A stretch of 64,000 nt of DNA from Kuschelorhynchus macadamiae (taxonomy: Eukaryota > Arthropoda > Insecta > Coleoptera > Curculionidae): contig JAUTXW010005192.1 of the NCBI GenBank assembly GCA_030620095.1, positions 61,985-125,984 on the forward strand. The letters are read 5' to 3'. This document shows positions 1 to 14,890 of the stretch, in pieces. The first letter of the stretch is position 1; each line of letters opens with the position of its first letter. The notes under the pieces were generated by a model that was given only the letters and a program-made list of their open reading frames with translations, ran no database searches and was not told the DNA's origin. The position numbers were made by a program, and so were the translations under genes.

Positions 1-600
1 GGTGGAGTCAAAACGTTGCTGGAGTGGGGAAAACCAATCAGTGACCTGGTGGGAGGAGCTATCTAGGTTGAGTAATAAACAAGTCGGCGGGGCCAGGCAG
101 GTGGGGGAAGTAGGTCAACCAATCAAAAAAGTAGTGGGGAAGCCTGCTTAGCCCCCCAATATACTCTACCGCTCGGAAATCGAGAGGAGGACCCGCAGCC
201 CGGACATGGCAGTAAGAACGCCGATATTAAAGCTAAACTCCGCCTTCTCGAACAAGAAGCACGTGTGGCTGCATGGAAATATTCCTCGGTCTTATTGGAA
301 GAAATTACCAATTTCCCTTGAGATCGTTTTTGACTTATAAAATGCCTTCTGAGTACTTAATAGCCACAATATCAGTGACTGTCTGATCGGTCGCCTTTCC
401 TTCCTGAATAATCCTTGGAGAACCCTTATTCAAATTTTATTGTCTCGTGCCGCTCTGGTTGTTGTCGAGCCTCTCTTCGGTCGCCACCAAATAGTCGCTA
501 GGTAGGTGTATTTTATGGTTTTTTAGCTTATACTCTATACAGCTGTGAACCGAATGAACCTCGATTGGTGAGTGTCTCTTTTCTAGAAACTATTGTGTTG
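1..600. other. Relatively GC-rich segment with CCAAT boxes
   Basis: This edge is visibly richer in G+C than the next several kb. It has two AACCAATC boxes (about 32-39 and 117-124), a G-rich stretch between them and a pyrimidine-rich part at 395-480. Such a mix fits a promoter or 5' untranslated exon, or a retroelement LTR cut by the window edge. No supported reading frame is present, and the 62-codon minus frame is unremarkable. Function is not determined. Confidence 0.25.
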
Positions 601-664
601 TTGACATGAAAATTTTATTTTAAGATAAATTAGCCAGTTTTATCTTGTTCTTTAAGGGTAAATT

Positions 665-937
665 CTAAGCCATCTTCAGAAATAGTAGGTACAATTTCGG
701 TAGACGCAAATCGGGTAGAATTATGAAGTTGCGGTTGTGTACTACTCTGTGAGTAGTATTTTTCAGTCTCTGATGGTTATCAAGTTCAGTTTTATTTTGT
801 CGAAGTAGTTCAAATATTTCCTTGGAATGAAAATTCATGAAAAAAAGTTGTAGCATACCTATTCCTATTACAAACGGCAAAAAAAGTTTCCTCAAAAACA
901 AAAATACAAAAACTCCTGACTGCTCTATCTTATCCAT
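665..937 (-). CDS. Hypothetical 90-residue protein with one membrane segment
   Basis: An ATG-initiated frame of 90 codons. Residues about 9-34 are strongly hydrophobic (FVFLFLRKLF, then LPFVIGIGMLQLFF), followed by a polar, basic, possibly helical tail with KTELDNHQRLKNTTHR. The topology, one N-terminal anchor plus a basic tail, resembles small mitochondrial or ER membrane proteins, but I recognise no family. There is no sign of introns and no neighbouring gene. It could be a chance frame in AT-rich DNA: phenylalanine and leucine runs arise easily there. Listed because its composition past the anchor is more protein-like than most frames here. Confidence 0.2.
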   Translation of the reverse strand: MDKIEQSGVFVFLFLRKLFLPFVIGIGMLQLFFMNFHSKEIFELLRQNKTELDNHQRLKNTTHRVVHNRNFIILPDLRLPKLYLLFLKMA

Positions 938-2183
938 CCTCTACTTTACTTTTCGAAGGGGACCAAAATTTAAAGTTATTATTATAATTTTTTAATTACC
1001 ATGGAAACATAAATATACTAGGCTGCTATGCTGAAAATTTGTATTTACGCGTTTTTAGATCATATAAAACTATTTAAAATCAATTCCTCCGACCTACACA
1101 TTTCCATAAATAAAATTTCTCTGGTTTTAAATACAATTTCTCCTATCTGCATTAATACTAAAATAAAAACAAAATACCCTGGAAATATACATCGCCATTT
1201 AATTTTTTTTTGTTAAAAGTATATTTTTTACTTTTTATATAGGGAAATAGATAGACAGAAAAACTTGCTTAAATAATAAATAAAAGTTATTTACTTAAAT
1301 ATAACCTCAAACATTCCTTTCCACTTTTTTACTTGTTATTCACTGCAATACGGTCAGTTTCGTAAAAAATAGTGTACTGCACTAGGAGAACGTCCATAAA
1401 TAAATAAAAAACTAATTTTGTTAATATTTTTGCAAAATAACATTTGAAAATACACACTATACGATTCTCTATTTGCAAACACTGAAAATAGTATTAGTTC
1501 TGCCGCGAGGAGTCAATACCAAAGAGGAGGTATTGTTTTTCGAATATAGTTCATGTTTTGTGATTTTTAGCGAGTTTGGGCGTATTTGAAAATATGCGCT
1601 ATGATCATCACTGAACATAACTTATTTTCTGAATTTTTGGTAGATAAAAGGTATTGTCACATCACATACAAACAAAAATGTATATCTGGATGTACGTTTA
1701 GTCAATATTATATGACAATTTGAGTCATTTTTTGAAACACCCAGTTGGCGTACAAAATATTGGCATAGCACAGTAACTTTATTTCTTGTTATTAATAGAT
1801 ATTTACTTATATGAGATTAATCGTGTCCGAAAAATGTCTTTCAAAATTAGAGAGAAACACATTTCGACATTTGCATTGATATTTCGGTTACTACCAAGTT
1901 TAAATCTTCCCCAACATCTCTTTGGTAACAACCAATAGCATAAAATTGAAGTGCAACCAAAATTTTACACGGACTGTTACCCCAGATTAATATCAAATTT
2001 TGCTTATTTACTGAATTAACCTAAATAATACCTCAAATATTTTTATCAATATCAATGATTAGAATTCAGTTCATTTCAAATTACTTTAATTTTACATCGT
2101 TAAGCTTGTTATGCAATAATTTAAGACAATCGAATAATATTCACAGGTTATATATTTAAGAACTAGAGATACACTTTGTAGCC
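938..2183. other. AT-rich intergenic DNA, nothing recognised
   Basis: Low-complexity A/T runs and short frames only. The 62-codon plus frame at 1028-1216 has no recognisable content. Confidence 0.6.
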
Positions 2184-2413
2184 AGTGGCGTACCCTTGCA
2201 AAGCGTTTCAATTTTCAGCAACTTTGACTGCTAACTATTTTCTTTTCATATCTCAAAACTATATACATAGATTTAAAAAGTGTAGCTGTAGTTGCCAAAA
2301 ATATACCTTGTAAACACTATTTTATTTCCACGCATAGATTCCGAGAAATAAGAAGGAAATACCTGCCAACCAAAAGTTTCTGAAAATTAAAAACCTTGCA
2401 AGAGTACACCACT
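2184..2413. mobile_element. MITE-like element with inverted ends
   Basis: A 230-bp segment begins AGTGGCGTACCCTTGCAA and ends with its near inverse, TTGCAAGAGTACACCACT. The inverted match continues imperfectly inward (tttcaattttcagcaac against tttctgaaaattaaaa). It has no coding content, so it fits a non-autonomous DNA transposon. The target duplication is not clear, so the superfamily is left open. The GTGGCGTACC end motif also appears near the inner part of the DD41D element's terminal repeat at about 31.8 kb, which may point to a Tc1/mariner relation. Confidence 0.55.
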
Positions 2414-3372
2414 TAGATCGGAGAGGCAGAAGTGCAGCTGCCCTTCTCTCTCTTCCAGACGTATTCCAAACTTGTATTTGTATTAACTTAGTCACGTCTT
2501 ACTAAGCATTGCTTAAACAATGGGGGGGTTTAACCCTAGTTATGGACCAGTGTTTTCGTCTTGTCAAACTTTGCATTAAAATATATGACAAACACAAAAG
2601 ATGCTGAAAATAAAAAAAACTCTGCCCCCAGGGTTTTGGAGGTAATATACCATATTTGGTAGTAATATACCCTATGAATATTATTTTATTTCCTTATACA
2701 GATAGAAATAGTGAGCAGCCAAATGTTGCTTAAAAATGAAAATCTCTGCTTAAGTTTGGGTAAAAAGTGTAGCTCTAGTAACATGATATATTATAATGAT
2801 ATTATATCATGAGATATAACGAGTGTAAAGTGTAGCTTTAGTAAGCAAGTGTATACTATATGAATATTGTCTTGAATGCATAGATACGTTTTTTGAAAAT
2901 AGAAAAATAGCGGTCGAGATAAGTTAAAAACTGAAAAATTCTGCATGATGTAGTAAGGTAATACTAATTCACGTATGCTGTCATCCCTGGATATATCCTT
3001 CTAATATTAAAATTATTCGAATTAAAATTTACCCGACACGAGAAATGATTGAATATCACTGTCAGGTTTTCACAGACAAACCATTTAAATTAGAACCGAC
3101 CCTATGGTTGACTAAAAAATAAAACGTCCTTTCACATATTTCCGATTTATGATAAAATACATGTAACAAACTTAACTTAAATTTTAACCAACTTTTTTAG
3201 TTTTAAGTAAGAGCCATGTTTTTCCAACATGAATTTTTGACAAGTCAGTTCCTTTGTGATATAGGTACAATCATCTGAGGGCACCTTGTATATTTGCATA
3301 TTGTAAGGTTAAGAAACATAAAACAAAAAAATGATCATCCCAATCCTGCATACTTAAACAAAGAAAACTTAC
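2414..3372. other. AT-rich DNA, probable intron flank
   Basis: No supported gene. If the exon at 3373-4011 is real, this stretch begins as the intron downstream of its donor. It contains several near-copies of AGTGTAGCT with surrounding text (about 2277, 2766, 2826), suggesting a degenerate local repeat. Confidence 0.4.
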
Positions 3373-4011
3373 CCAACAATCAGCTGATCTGATACCAGCG
3401 TCTCCGTGCTTGTTTCCACCGATCTTTCCAAATCCAATACCTTCCCAACTTGCTCATCCGTTTCACTATGATTGTCAAATTCTTTCGCATGATCTGTAAT
3501 ATTATTTTGTACTTTTTTACTTAGTCTAGTTGGCGAAATACTATTCTCTACAAATTCTTTAACTCTAATGTCGTTTTCGGCGTTTGAAACCTTTTCACAT
3601 GTGACCTTATTTTCTTTCAGAACTGTAAGATCAGTATTGCCATTACATAATTGGTCATTTTTAAAAAAAACGGACCCACTTTTTGTTAAACCGTGCTGGA
3701 TCCTGGAACATTCCGGTGAATCGGAGATTTCTGTTAAATCGCAGTTTTCTGATGATCCATCTTCAAATATTTTTTCACCATCTTTGGAATTCAGGCTGAG
3801 ACCATCTACTTGATCATCAGTTAGGTTTGGTGTAGGACTTGCATGAAAATTGAAAATACAGTCTTGTTTACAGTCTGGTATATTATCTTCCATATCACTA
3901 GGAAAAAAATCTGGACCATCCTCGTCTCTAGATTTAATTTGGTCAAGTTCCTTATGAATGTTGTGGTTGCATGTATTCACGGTGGGAGATCTTTCAAGAA
4001 GCACAAGTTTT
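3373..4011 (-). CDS. Internal exon of an unidentified host gene
   Basis: The minus strand reads open for 213 codons from a T-tract plus AG acceptor (intron ends at 4012) to a consensus GTAAGT donor (starts at 3372). The stop that closes the frame is made by the donor itself (GGGTAA), as expected of an exon running into its intron. Composition is balanced and protein-like, unlike the AT-driven frames around it: acidic and polar, rich in D, E, S and N, without hydrophobic segments, starting KLVLLERSPTVNT and ending SVETSTETLVSDQLIVG. This looks like an intrinsically disordered part of a larger nuclear or cytoplasmic protein. I do not recognise the family. The other exons are not identifiable here; upstream exons would lie at higher coordinates and downstream ones at lower coordinates or outside the window. 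No start codon is claimed. Confidence 0.6.
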
Positions 4012-4700
4012 CTAAAAAAAAAGCCTTTTTACGTATGCTGAATAGATAACTGTTAATAATATAAAAATAAAATATAATTGTTAATAATATAAATATAAAA
4101 TAATAAAAAATAAAAAGATACACATTGACAAAAAGACATGCAATAACTACGAACAAACAATTTTTACGCCATATTTCAATAGAACACATACGGCTCAAGT
4201 AAGTGCTAAGAATTATCTGGGCCAATTCAACAAATAGTAAAAGGTGAAAAACGAAATAAATTGCTGGCCACAAATAGTGCTTGAAGAATCTTTTTATCGA
4301 AGTTTAAATATGGATATTTCAATTGCAAAACCCGATATCGAGGTGAGGTTTTTGGTGTTCGTTAGGCCGAACTTCCATTTTTGTAACTGCATAAGCGCAT
4401 AAAAAGAGTACATACTTGCTTTTTACTCAAATGAATACAGAGTGTGACAGAAGCTATCTAGAATTTACCAAATACTAATTTGATTTATTTTTTCATTTTT
4501 ACTCTAACCATTTTACTAGACTAGAAACAGAGTATATCTACCTAGTTTTTTTTCTCTAGCTTATCAAATAAAGGGCGGGGAAAGGGCAAATATTTGTTTA
4601 AACAAACGAGCATCATTTAATTAATGATTTACGGATTTTGGAAACTTGGGTATCGTTGAAAAGGGTATTTATTAGGCTTCCATATGAAGTATGAATTATA
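4012..4700. other. AT-rich DNA, probable intron flank
   Basis: Immediately upstream (minus-strand sense) of the exon acceptor. A/T-rich with poly-T. The minus frame 3977-4273 is hydrophobic because of T-richness and overlaps the exon in another frame; it is not considered real. Confidence 0.5.
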
Positions 4701-4785
4701 TTAAATCTCGTTGCGATCGCCAGATGGCCCCTTTTGACATTATGTTAAGCCTCGTGCCGATCGCCAGATGGCACTTTACGACAAT
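4701..4785. repeat. 44-bp tandem pair with CGCCAGATGGC core
   Basis: Two adjacent units (4701-4744 and 4745-4785) share TTAA, CTCGT, GCGATCGCCAGATGGC and ACTTT/CTTTT blocks. The CCAGATGGC core resembles the insect and vertebrate CTCF core, but that is only a motif resemblance. Confidence 0.5.
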
Positions 4786-7570
4786 TTCTTAGATTATACG
4801 TGTTTTCCTGAAAATGTCAAATGGAATCATATATTTATTATTGACTAGTGTGCATGAGAAATCAAACAAGATAATGCAAACTGCAAGCTGCTATCTTTTT
4901 TTTTAACGGAGATATGAAAAAAATTGTAATTTTCAAGTTAATTTCGAAAAAAGCTAAGCGTTATGGGAATAAGAAACATTTGCATTTTTAAAGGGATTTT
5001 GTATCCATTAAGACTACTTTGTATAGTGCAAAAAATATTTTACATACAAAAAAATCGTATATATATATATAATATATATATATATGTATATATATTTACA
5101 GTAAAATGTTTCGGCAAGTTTTTGAAACTTGAAGAAACATTGATGTTTCTAAAACAATATTTTTATTTAATAAAGGATGTAAAGATTTTTAAAAAAATAA
5201 ATAATAAATATGATCTAAGGAAAATTACAAATTTAATTTAGTTTTTAGCTCACCTAAGAAGGTAATCTCCGGCATCATAATAAAATATCAACAAACAAAA
5301 CATTTATAAACAAACTTTTTGGCACAGTATACGACATTTAGTTTTGAAACATCACATACATTAAAACATCCAAAAGATAAATTCTATTGACTTAGATTAT
5401 ATATTTATATCGGATGTTTAATATTATCAATAGGTGTTCTGTTGTTTTTTTTTTCGATTTGATAAAAAACGTAAAATTATTTATTGTTTTGTATTTTGGC
5501 ATTTGGTATCTTATGGATTTTGAAATTAGCGCAGTTAATATAAGTTTATTTATTCCTGATACAGACAAGATTATGGAAAATTAAAATTAAAGGTTTATCG
5601 ATTTTAATTTGAAAGATTTTGATTTGATCATATAAAGTCAAAGAAGGCTAGATTATTTAGTTATTTTAAGATGTCGTAGTAAAGTTGGCTTAAACTTTTA
5701 ATTTCAGTTTTGTCATTTATTGAATTTTCATCTTTTTTTAAATATAACATCTCAATGAACTCCGTCTTTTTTTGGTTACTTTCTGTTTTCAAAATTTTTG
5801 TCTCCTGAGAATTAAAAGTATGGGAAGTTTCGTATATTTAAAAAATGCGTAAGTCTTCTTCTTCTTCTTTATTTTCTAATAGCCAGGCTTTCGCAATAAT
5901 TACTTTCTTCTTCAGGGCTACTAATTAAAATGCAAAGACAATACAATTTTGAGTGAATTTTGTAGAAGTCATTGTGGTAAATATTGCTTTTTTTCGTTTA
6001 CCTATATTTTAAAAAACATACAATACTTTGAAAACAAAAAAAATCAAGAAACGATTACTATATACAAAAAAAATAAGTTTCTTATTTTTTCATAAAAAAA
6101 TGTTTCCAAATATACAGGGTAGCCCTAGAGGGTTACCTGAATATAAAAAAAATTGTATTCCAGAAATATAAAACTTGCCTAAAAACGGTGAAACACGTGA
6201 AATTTATTTTATCATTTTGTACATATAAACATTTTTTCGTTTAAGAAAGATGGCCTAGAAAGATGAAACTGCCTCTGAACACAAAAAATATTTTTCAAGG
6301 GTGTTTATCACTTTTAACAAACGGGGAAATACGTTCAATTTTTATGTCCATAATATTTTCCAGTAGTCACCCTAGAGATATAAAACAGCCTCCAAAAAAC
6401 AGTTGGCTACTGATTTCAAATAAGGTATCTCAAGATCCATATATAAACTCACACTTGTTTTCTATAACAAATCAACCTGTCAAAGCTTTTAAAATTCGTC
6501 CTTTTGATGACGAACAAGAGATAACTCATTCAATTTAATTGTTCAAAGGCCGAGACCGTCTCAGCAGGGATAGTCCCCGACGACGGCGAGCGTCCCAGCA
6601 GGCGGCTGTCCCTTTCAGTTTTAGACAATCCATTACGTTTAATGATCACTTAAATGGGTATTAATTGTCACAGTGTAATTTATTAGACCTTTTTTTAGTT
6701 TAAAATTAAAAATGAAGTCACATGGGGTTTGGTCCAGATCGATTTGGCTATTGCTGAATTACGAGGAATTTCAAAGAGACTAATTGGTTAGGTTACACGA
6801 ATATTTTTTACGTTTAAAAATATCATACAATTGAGTGAAACAAGCCCGATTTGAATGGGTGATAAATATGGTTCACACAGATTTTATTTGGGTTAAAAAA
6901 ATTACACACGTGGGCTATTCCGTTGGAGGGAGGCAAAACCTGTCATATAAAACTACTAATATACAAGGTAGGTCCTTAAGTTGATATCTAAGTTCAGTGT
7001 TTAGTAGCTATAGTGTTGTATGCTTATATTGGTATTCAGCTGGTTGAGATCTAGAGTTCAGAGTTCTATAAGAACTGTTTAGAATGCTAAAATAATTGCA
7101 CTTACAAAATTATTTTTGTTTAGCAAAAATTTTCTGTAACACCCGTTATATTTGAAAAAGTCAATTTTTGTAAATGTAATTTTTGGAACAACATACTTAC
7201 TTATTTTGATCATACAACTGTTTTCTTTTCTATTGTGAAATAAAAATCGTGGCTGCGAAGAAAAAAAAATTAGACTCGTCGGCAACACACGGAAGACCGT
7301 GTATTCACCGTATATTCAGAGAGGTTCATCCTTCCTAGCTTAGCCCCACTTTGCATAACGCAATCGTCCATGCTAGGATCAACACTGAAATGTAAACCTC
7401 TGTTAAGGGTAACTCCGCAGACATAGCATCATGTATTTAAGACTGAATTTGACTTAAAGTATGTAACAAAATAGAAGAAAAAAGTTTGAAATAAGACAAT
7501 CTATTTCCTTATACAAGAGGTCCTGCGTGAGTTAATAATATAGAACGAAAGCTTTCACGGCTGTGGTCAA
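4786..7570. other. AT-rich intergenic DNA with a small GC-rich island
   Basis: No supported genes. Items seen: a short (AT)n at about 5058-5094; a weakly duplicated block around 6115-6400 with CCCTAGAG and ATATAAAAC; and an abrupt GC-rich patch at about 6547-6620 (GACGACGGCGAGCGTCCCAG) that stands out against its surroundings but matches nothing I know. The 91-codon plus frame 6263-6538 is not recognised. Confidence 0.5.
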
Positions 7571-7673
7571 TTAAGAAATCATGGTTCTTAAGATTAGAAC
7601 GTGTCAAAATGGAATCGCTTTCGAAGGCGAAACGTTTTGACACGGTCTAATCTCAAGAACCATGATTTCTTAA
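7571..7673. mobile_element. Penelope-like 3' tail forming a hairpin
   Basis: Left arm 7571-7609 and right arm 7635-7673 are inverted copies (TTAAGAAATCATGGTTCTTA against its complement), separated by a 25-base loop containing CGAAGGCGAAACG. The same text appears on the minus strand at about 19,310-19,393, immediately downstream of a Penelope-like GIY-YIG ORF, so I assign this as the inverted junction of two Penelope-like 3' tails. The preceding AAAGCTTTCACGGC is also typical of such tails as I remember them. No coding sequence remains. Confidence 0.6.
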
Positions 7674-8524
7674 GTGAGTTAATAATTTTTACTAAAACTA
7701 TACTCTGTAAATTATTTGGGTTTTTTACAACTCAAGCACTCATTGTTCACAGTGGCGTTCATAAAGTTGAAATATACGCGTTTTGTGCTCCGTAAAGATA
7801 AGTGCTGTTTTTTAGTATAACGTAGTGCCTAAATACTATTTTTCTTCCACAAACAAAATAAATAAATTATTCTCTCGACATGGTTTTACAACTTTTTTAA
7901 TTTATTTAATTAAATACTTGTACTGATTACGTGAGGCTAAAATGTTGAATACACAAGGATCTTAGATGCATCTGTACTTTTAATATATGTTATCTTTTAT
8001 ATTCAGGGTGCTCGGTTTAAGGCTGAACTGCAAACAGCAAACGAAATATCAGCGACAAGGTCAAGTCACGTTCAAAGTAATATGAAAAGGTGGGTAATAT
8101 GATGACGTGTTGGAAAATACAAATATAACACTGAAAGAAACTGCAGCTAACAGAATGAATTATAATTTTAGTATTATTTGAGCGGCGGTGTCTCGGATAA
8201 TATTTAGGAATTTACTTGCTTATGGCTGTTCGTAGGATGATGTCGTGGGAGGGGGCCGAAATTATTTTAATTTGTATAAAGTGAAGACTTTTCTTGGTTG
8301 TTGATAAAGGGAGGATCTATAGATCTCGTTCAGGGGGAAGAGGCGAATTACTATTTTCAACTGATGCAGTGCTTTCGTTTATACATAACACTGTATGCGG
8401 TGCTCCTTTCGCCCCCTCTAATTTGATTTCGATGGGCGGATCGTTATTCGTTATTCCGTCATTCGATTTTCGTTTGATTTTCGATCTGCGATTTGAGAAT
8501 TTATAATAAAATTTGTGTTTTTGT
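7674..8524. other. Intergenic DNA, nothing recognised
   Basis: Mixed AT-rich sequence. The 70-codon plus frame at 8294-8506 is not recognised. No repeat family identified. Confidence 0.5.
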
Positions 8525-9800
8525 GATTCTTATTTCCCTCGTAAAAGAGAGGTATTGTAATCGTGAAAAAATTAGCCTCCAAAGTGTTTTCACTCTTCAC
8601 CTAGAGGCCGTAAAACCTATTTTCTTCATTCCGTCGGTCTGTCTCACCGGATTGACTTGTTGACAAATGTTGGTCAAAAATTAAGGGTCAATGGAGATGA
8701 CTTGGTAACATTTTGGTATCGCATGGCGGAATAAAATGGCAGCCTAGCGTTAAAAAAATTGTTACTAAAACTATAACTAACTAAACAAAATGGAGGTCTA
8801 ATAAAATATTAAAAAACTACCTATTGGATTGATTTCCAATTTTGTGCGAGAATTAAGTGTTATATTGAGTGAATAGTTAAAACTGTGGTACGAATTCAAG
8901 ATGGCGGAAGAAAATGGCGGCCAAATGTGTCGTAATCGTGAAAATATCACCCTCCCAGGTTTTACATATCTTCATGTTTCAGCGTCCCTAGATGCCAAAA
9001 ATTATATTTGCTTTATTCCGTCGGACTATTGGTCGGTATATCTGTCAGTTCGCAGCATAGCTAAAAGCTACTTACCCGGTTGACTTTAGGTAATCAAACA
9101 TTAAAGATAATATGGAGATAACCTGATAACATTCTGGTAAAATTCCAATATGGCCGAACAAAATGGCGCTTTAGTGAAATGTTAAAAAAAATTTAAAATT
9201 AATTATATAATTTACCTCAAATTGTTCATAAAATCAAGTGTGTGAACTGTTAACATTTTGGTCCAAATCCAAGTTAGAAAAAAAAATGGCGGCCTAATAA
9301 AATATTTAAAAAATCAGCCTGATAAAATTACTTACTAGATTGAAATCCAACTTTATGTAAGCATTAAATGTGATTTAGACAGAAACTAGTAAAATTGCGG
9401 TATAAATTCAAGACGGCGGAACAAAATGGCGGCCAAATAAAATATTTATTAAACATATTCATATTTAACTGGTTTCAAATTTTGCACAAAAATTAAATGT
9501 AATATAGGGATAAACTGATCGAATCCAAGAAGATTGCGGTGTTTAAAAAATCAGTGTAAAAAGTACTTTAATTTATTTGAGATTTTCCTCAAAAATCAAG
9601 GGTGGCACAGGTAGAAACTGTTTGGTACCCATCCGATATGGTGGAACAATAGAAATCTTTGAAAATACAGTATATATGTGTTAATAAATAACTATGTGTG
9701 GAACTAAATTGAGTCACATTTCATTATTCCTAATAAAAGAAAAGATTTATAAGGAGCAAAGTTACGGGTAAAGGAAATTTACCGATTTTTATAATCATGC
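8525..9800 (+). repeat. Dispersed repeat family R1, copy 1 (dimeric)
   Basis: Starts TTCCCTCGTAAAAG and GTATTGTAATCGTGAAAA, continues through a CCGTCGGTCTGTC block, then holds repeated units with AAGATGGCGGAACAAAATGG followed by ATAAAATATTTAAAAAA. It ends near GTTACGGGTAAAGGAAATTT. A second head-like block (GTGTCGTAATCGTGAAAATATC) occurs at 8926, so this copy is two units long. ATGGCGG-type boxes fall at about 8723, 8899, 9145, 9284, 9413 and 9640. Four further copies occur in this window, on both strands. No coding capacity seen; superfamily unknown. Confidence 0.7.
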
Positions 9801-12465
<2,665 letters not shown>

Positions 12466-12660
12466 TTGTTTGGGCATATTGGATTTTTAACAAAAATTGC
12501 CAGGCTCTCACCATGTCAATCGGGTAAGTAGTTTTTTAGCTATGCTGCGAATGTTATGGCATCTAGAGAAACGTGAAGATCTGAAAAAATCTCGGAGGAT
12601 GATTATTTCACGATTACAATACTTCCTTTTTTGAAGTCGGTACCAACCAGTTATATCCAG
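12466..12660 (-). repeat. Dispersed repeat family R1, partial copy 2
   Basis: The minus strand of this stretch contains the family head (ATTGTAATCGTGAAATAATC), the AGATCTTCACGTTTCTCTAG block and an ATGTGCCCAAACAAAATG-like box. The end near 12,640 loses the hairpin (TTCCTTTTTTGAAG). Confidence 0.6.
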
Positions 12661-14400
12661 ATTGAATTATATCTGACATATTTTTAAATTGAGTAAAATT
12701 TTACTGTAAAATATCTTTACATTACGTTAATAAAGCACCCCGATTCGTAAACAAAACTTTAATGAAGAATATACGCCACAAATAAAAAAAACTTAAAATT
12801 TTACATGAGACGTTCAAACAAGTGTCTTTCGAACTAACGTTAATAATACGACTGAGTACCGGATCGCACTTCTTTCTTGCAGCCGGTTCGGGATATTGAT
12901 TTTCTTATAACTCTAAAAATAGATTTGATGTTTATTTCTAGGTGGAGTCGATCACCGAAGTAGTGGAATTATATTTACTTCCATAATTTAAAAGACGTAG
13001 TGTAAATATATTTTTTTATCATAACATTCCACCTGTTTTACATTTTGCATCAGTTTTATATTTCTCCATATTATTATTTTTAATTAACAGAAATTTTCTT
13101 TTATTTTACTAGGTCACTGGTACATTACTTTTAAATATATTTATATATTTTTGGTCACAGTTTTTTCAGTGTATCATAATAACTCAATTCGAGACGTTTC
13201 CTTCACCTCAAAACTTGAAAAATTATGCTGTCTATAGGCAACTTAAAATACATTTCGGTTAAAAACCATCTCAACAAGGTTCACGCGCTACAGAAATACA
13301 AAGACACGAGTCCGATTTAACATCTCAAATTTTGCAGTTATGTAGAGAAAGGATCAGTGTAGGGCGGTAAACAGCCATTTTGTGAAAAACAATTATATGG
13401 GTCGGTATCTGCGTCAAAAAATTATCGAAAATGGACAACTTTGTCACTAATTTTTTCATTCTAAATTCGAATTTTTCATAAAAAACCGCATTTAGCGCCC
13501 AACTATACATATTTCCCTACCTACTAAAATCACTTTGAAGCCAATACATATCACTTATAGTTTTAACACAATATTCCAGCGGCGGAAGGCTTGCAACTGA
13601 TCTGTAATACTGCGTGCAGTTCCCCCTTAAGGGAGAACCCTTTAAGTCTGTAATAATGTAGGGTGTATAAAGAATTGGGCAACAAGTAGTTGAGTATAAC
13701 TACTATTCTACTAACTACCTTTACAAAAAATAGTAAAATTATATATCATTCTGTAATATATTACATATATCAGGAAAAAACTTCCCTTCTTCTATTTTCA
13801 TTATTCATTTTCTTTTGTCACTTGACTTCTTTAACAGGAATGTGTAAATTTATTAACATAAGATGTTTCGGTTCAGTTTTGGTACTTACCCTATTCTTAA
13901 TGCACATTAATGAACTGCTTTTTTCTAACAGCAACCCTATTCACATGCTGAGGATAGTACACTCCACTTCAATACACAATTTCCCAAACCTATTTCCAGG
14001 ACTGAGATGGATGATAGGCGAAGAGTAATGACTATTCCTAACCGAGGACCCCATTAAAATCGTAGAATGGGGAACAAACAACATTGTCCAGTTTAATGCC
14101 CCTAAGACACAATCTTGTTTATTTACTCACAATACCTACACCATTCAAATAAATAATCAAATGCTTGAAGCCAAAGATTCCTTTAGCCTAGTTGGTATCA
14201 CTTTTCAGAAAGATCTTTGCTGCACCTCAATTGCAACAGAATCACCATCGTCACCATTGTTGGCGCTACAAACGTTAGTGAGTCTTGGCAGAGTTTATTA
14301 TTGTACTACATTCTTGTCGATCATGTGCTACTATTTCCCATTGTGCTATTCCCATTTTCTCTATATTTTCCCTGACAGTCTCTTTCCATCTTTTCCCAGG
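12661..14400. other. AT-rich intergenic DNA
   Basis: No gene supported. The 112-codon plus frame 13,690-14,028 and the 61-codon minus frame 13,325-13,510 show no known domain. The left end of the RTE-like relic may reach into 14,300-14,400. Confidence 0.5.
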
Positions 14401-14890
14401 ACGGTCTACTAATTTCATACTATCTAGTTTTTTTTATAAAACACATTGTTCATAAGTCAATTGTCCCTACTCCTTATCACATGTCCTGAACACCTTAATT
14501 GGTTGACTTTAATGTATTATATTTTCTTTGTCAAACTCTAGTTCTTGGTTAAAACGGCGTCGCCATTCCTTTATGTTGTTATCCTTACACGGGGGCTATA
14601 TATCACACGTAAAATCTTACATTCCCATACTAATAGTTTGTCTAATGACCACCTCGAAGTTATGTCATTCATAGAGATGTTCTGTCTTATTCGCTATCGG
14701 GCATTTTGATACTACCATATACTTTGTTTTGCCCTCGTTTGCTTTTAAACCCATAGTCCGTGTAGAGTTTTCGAACAGCGAAAAATATCTTTTACTTCTC
14801 TTGCTGACTGAGCTATGGTGGCAACTCCATCAGCAACGTCAAGTACCATTTTTGGTCCACTTGGGGAGATGTCTATTTGCATACACGCTT
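14400..14890 (-). pseudogene. RTE-like LINE relic, reverse transcriptase C-terminal part
   Basis: On the minus strand, frames broken by indels give VADGVATIAQSAREVKDIF and then, in another frame, GLKANEGKTKYMVVSK. This is the stretch that follows the YADD catalytic box in RTE/BovB-type reverse transcriptases; here the YADD itself has become VADG. Further downstream come WRRRFNQELE and a LRCSGHVIRS motif, matching the 'RL.W.GHV.R' block near the end of such ORFs. Several frameshifts and stops make it inactive. The upstream minus frame at 14,892-15,086 may be a continuation, but I cannot place it in a known domain. Confidence 0.7.

Noticed and set aside
3977..4273. 98-residue hydrophobic minus frame
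   Set aside because: T-rich DNA read as Phe/Leu/Ile; it crosses the exon acceptor in another frame.
4963..5241. 92-codon plus frame
   Set aside because: Composition dictated by AT repeats; no motif.
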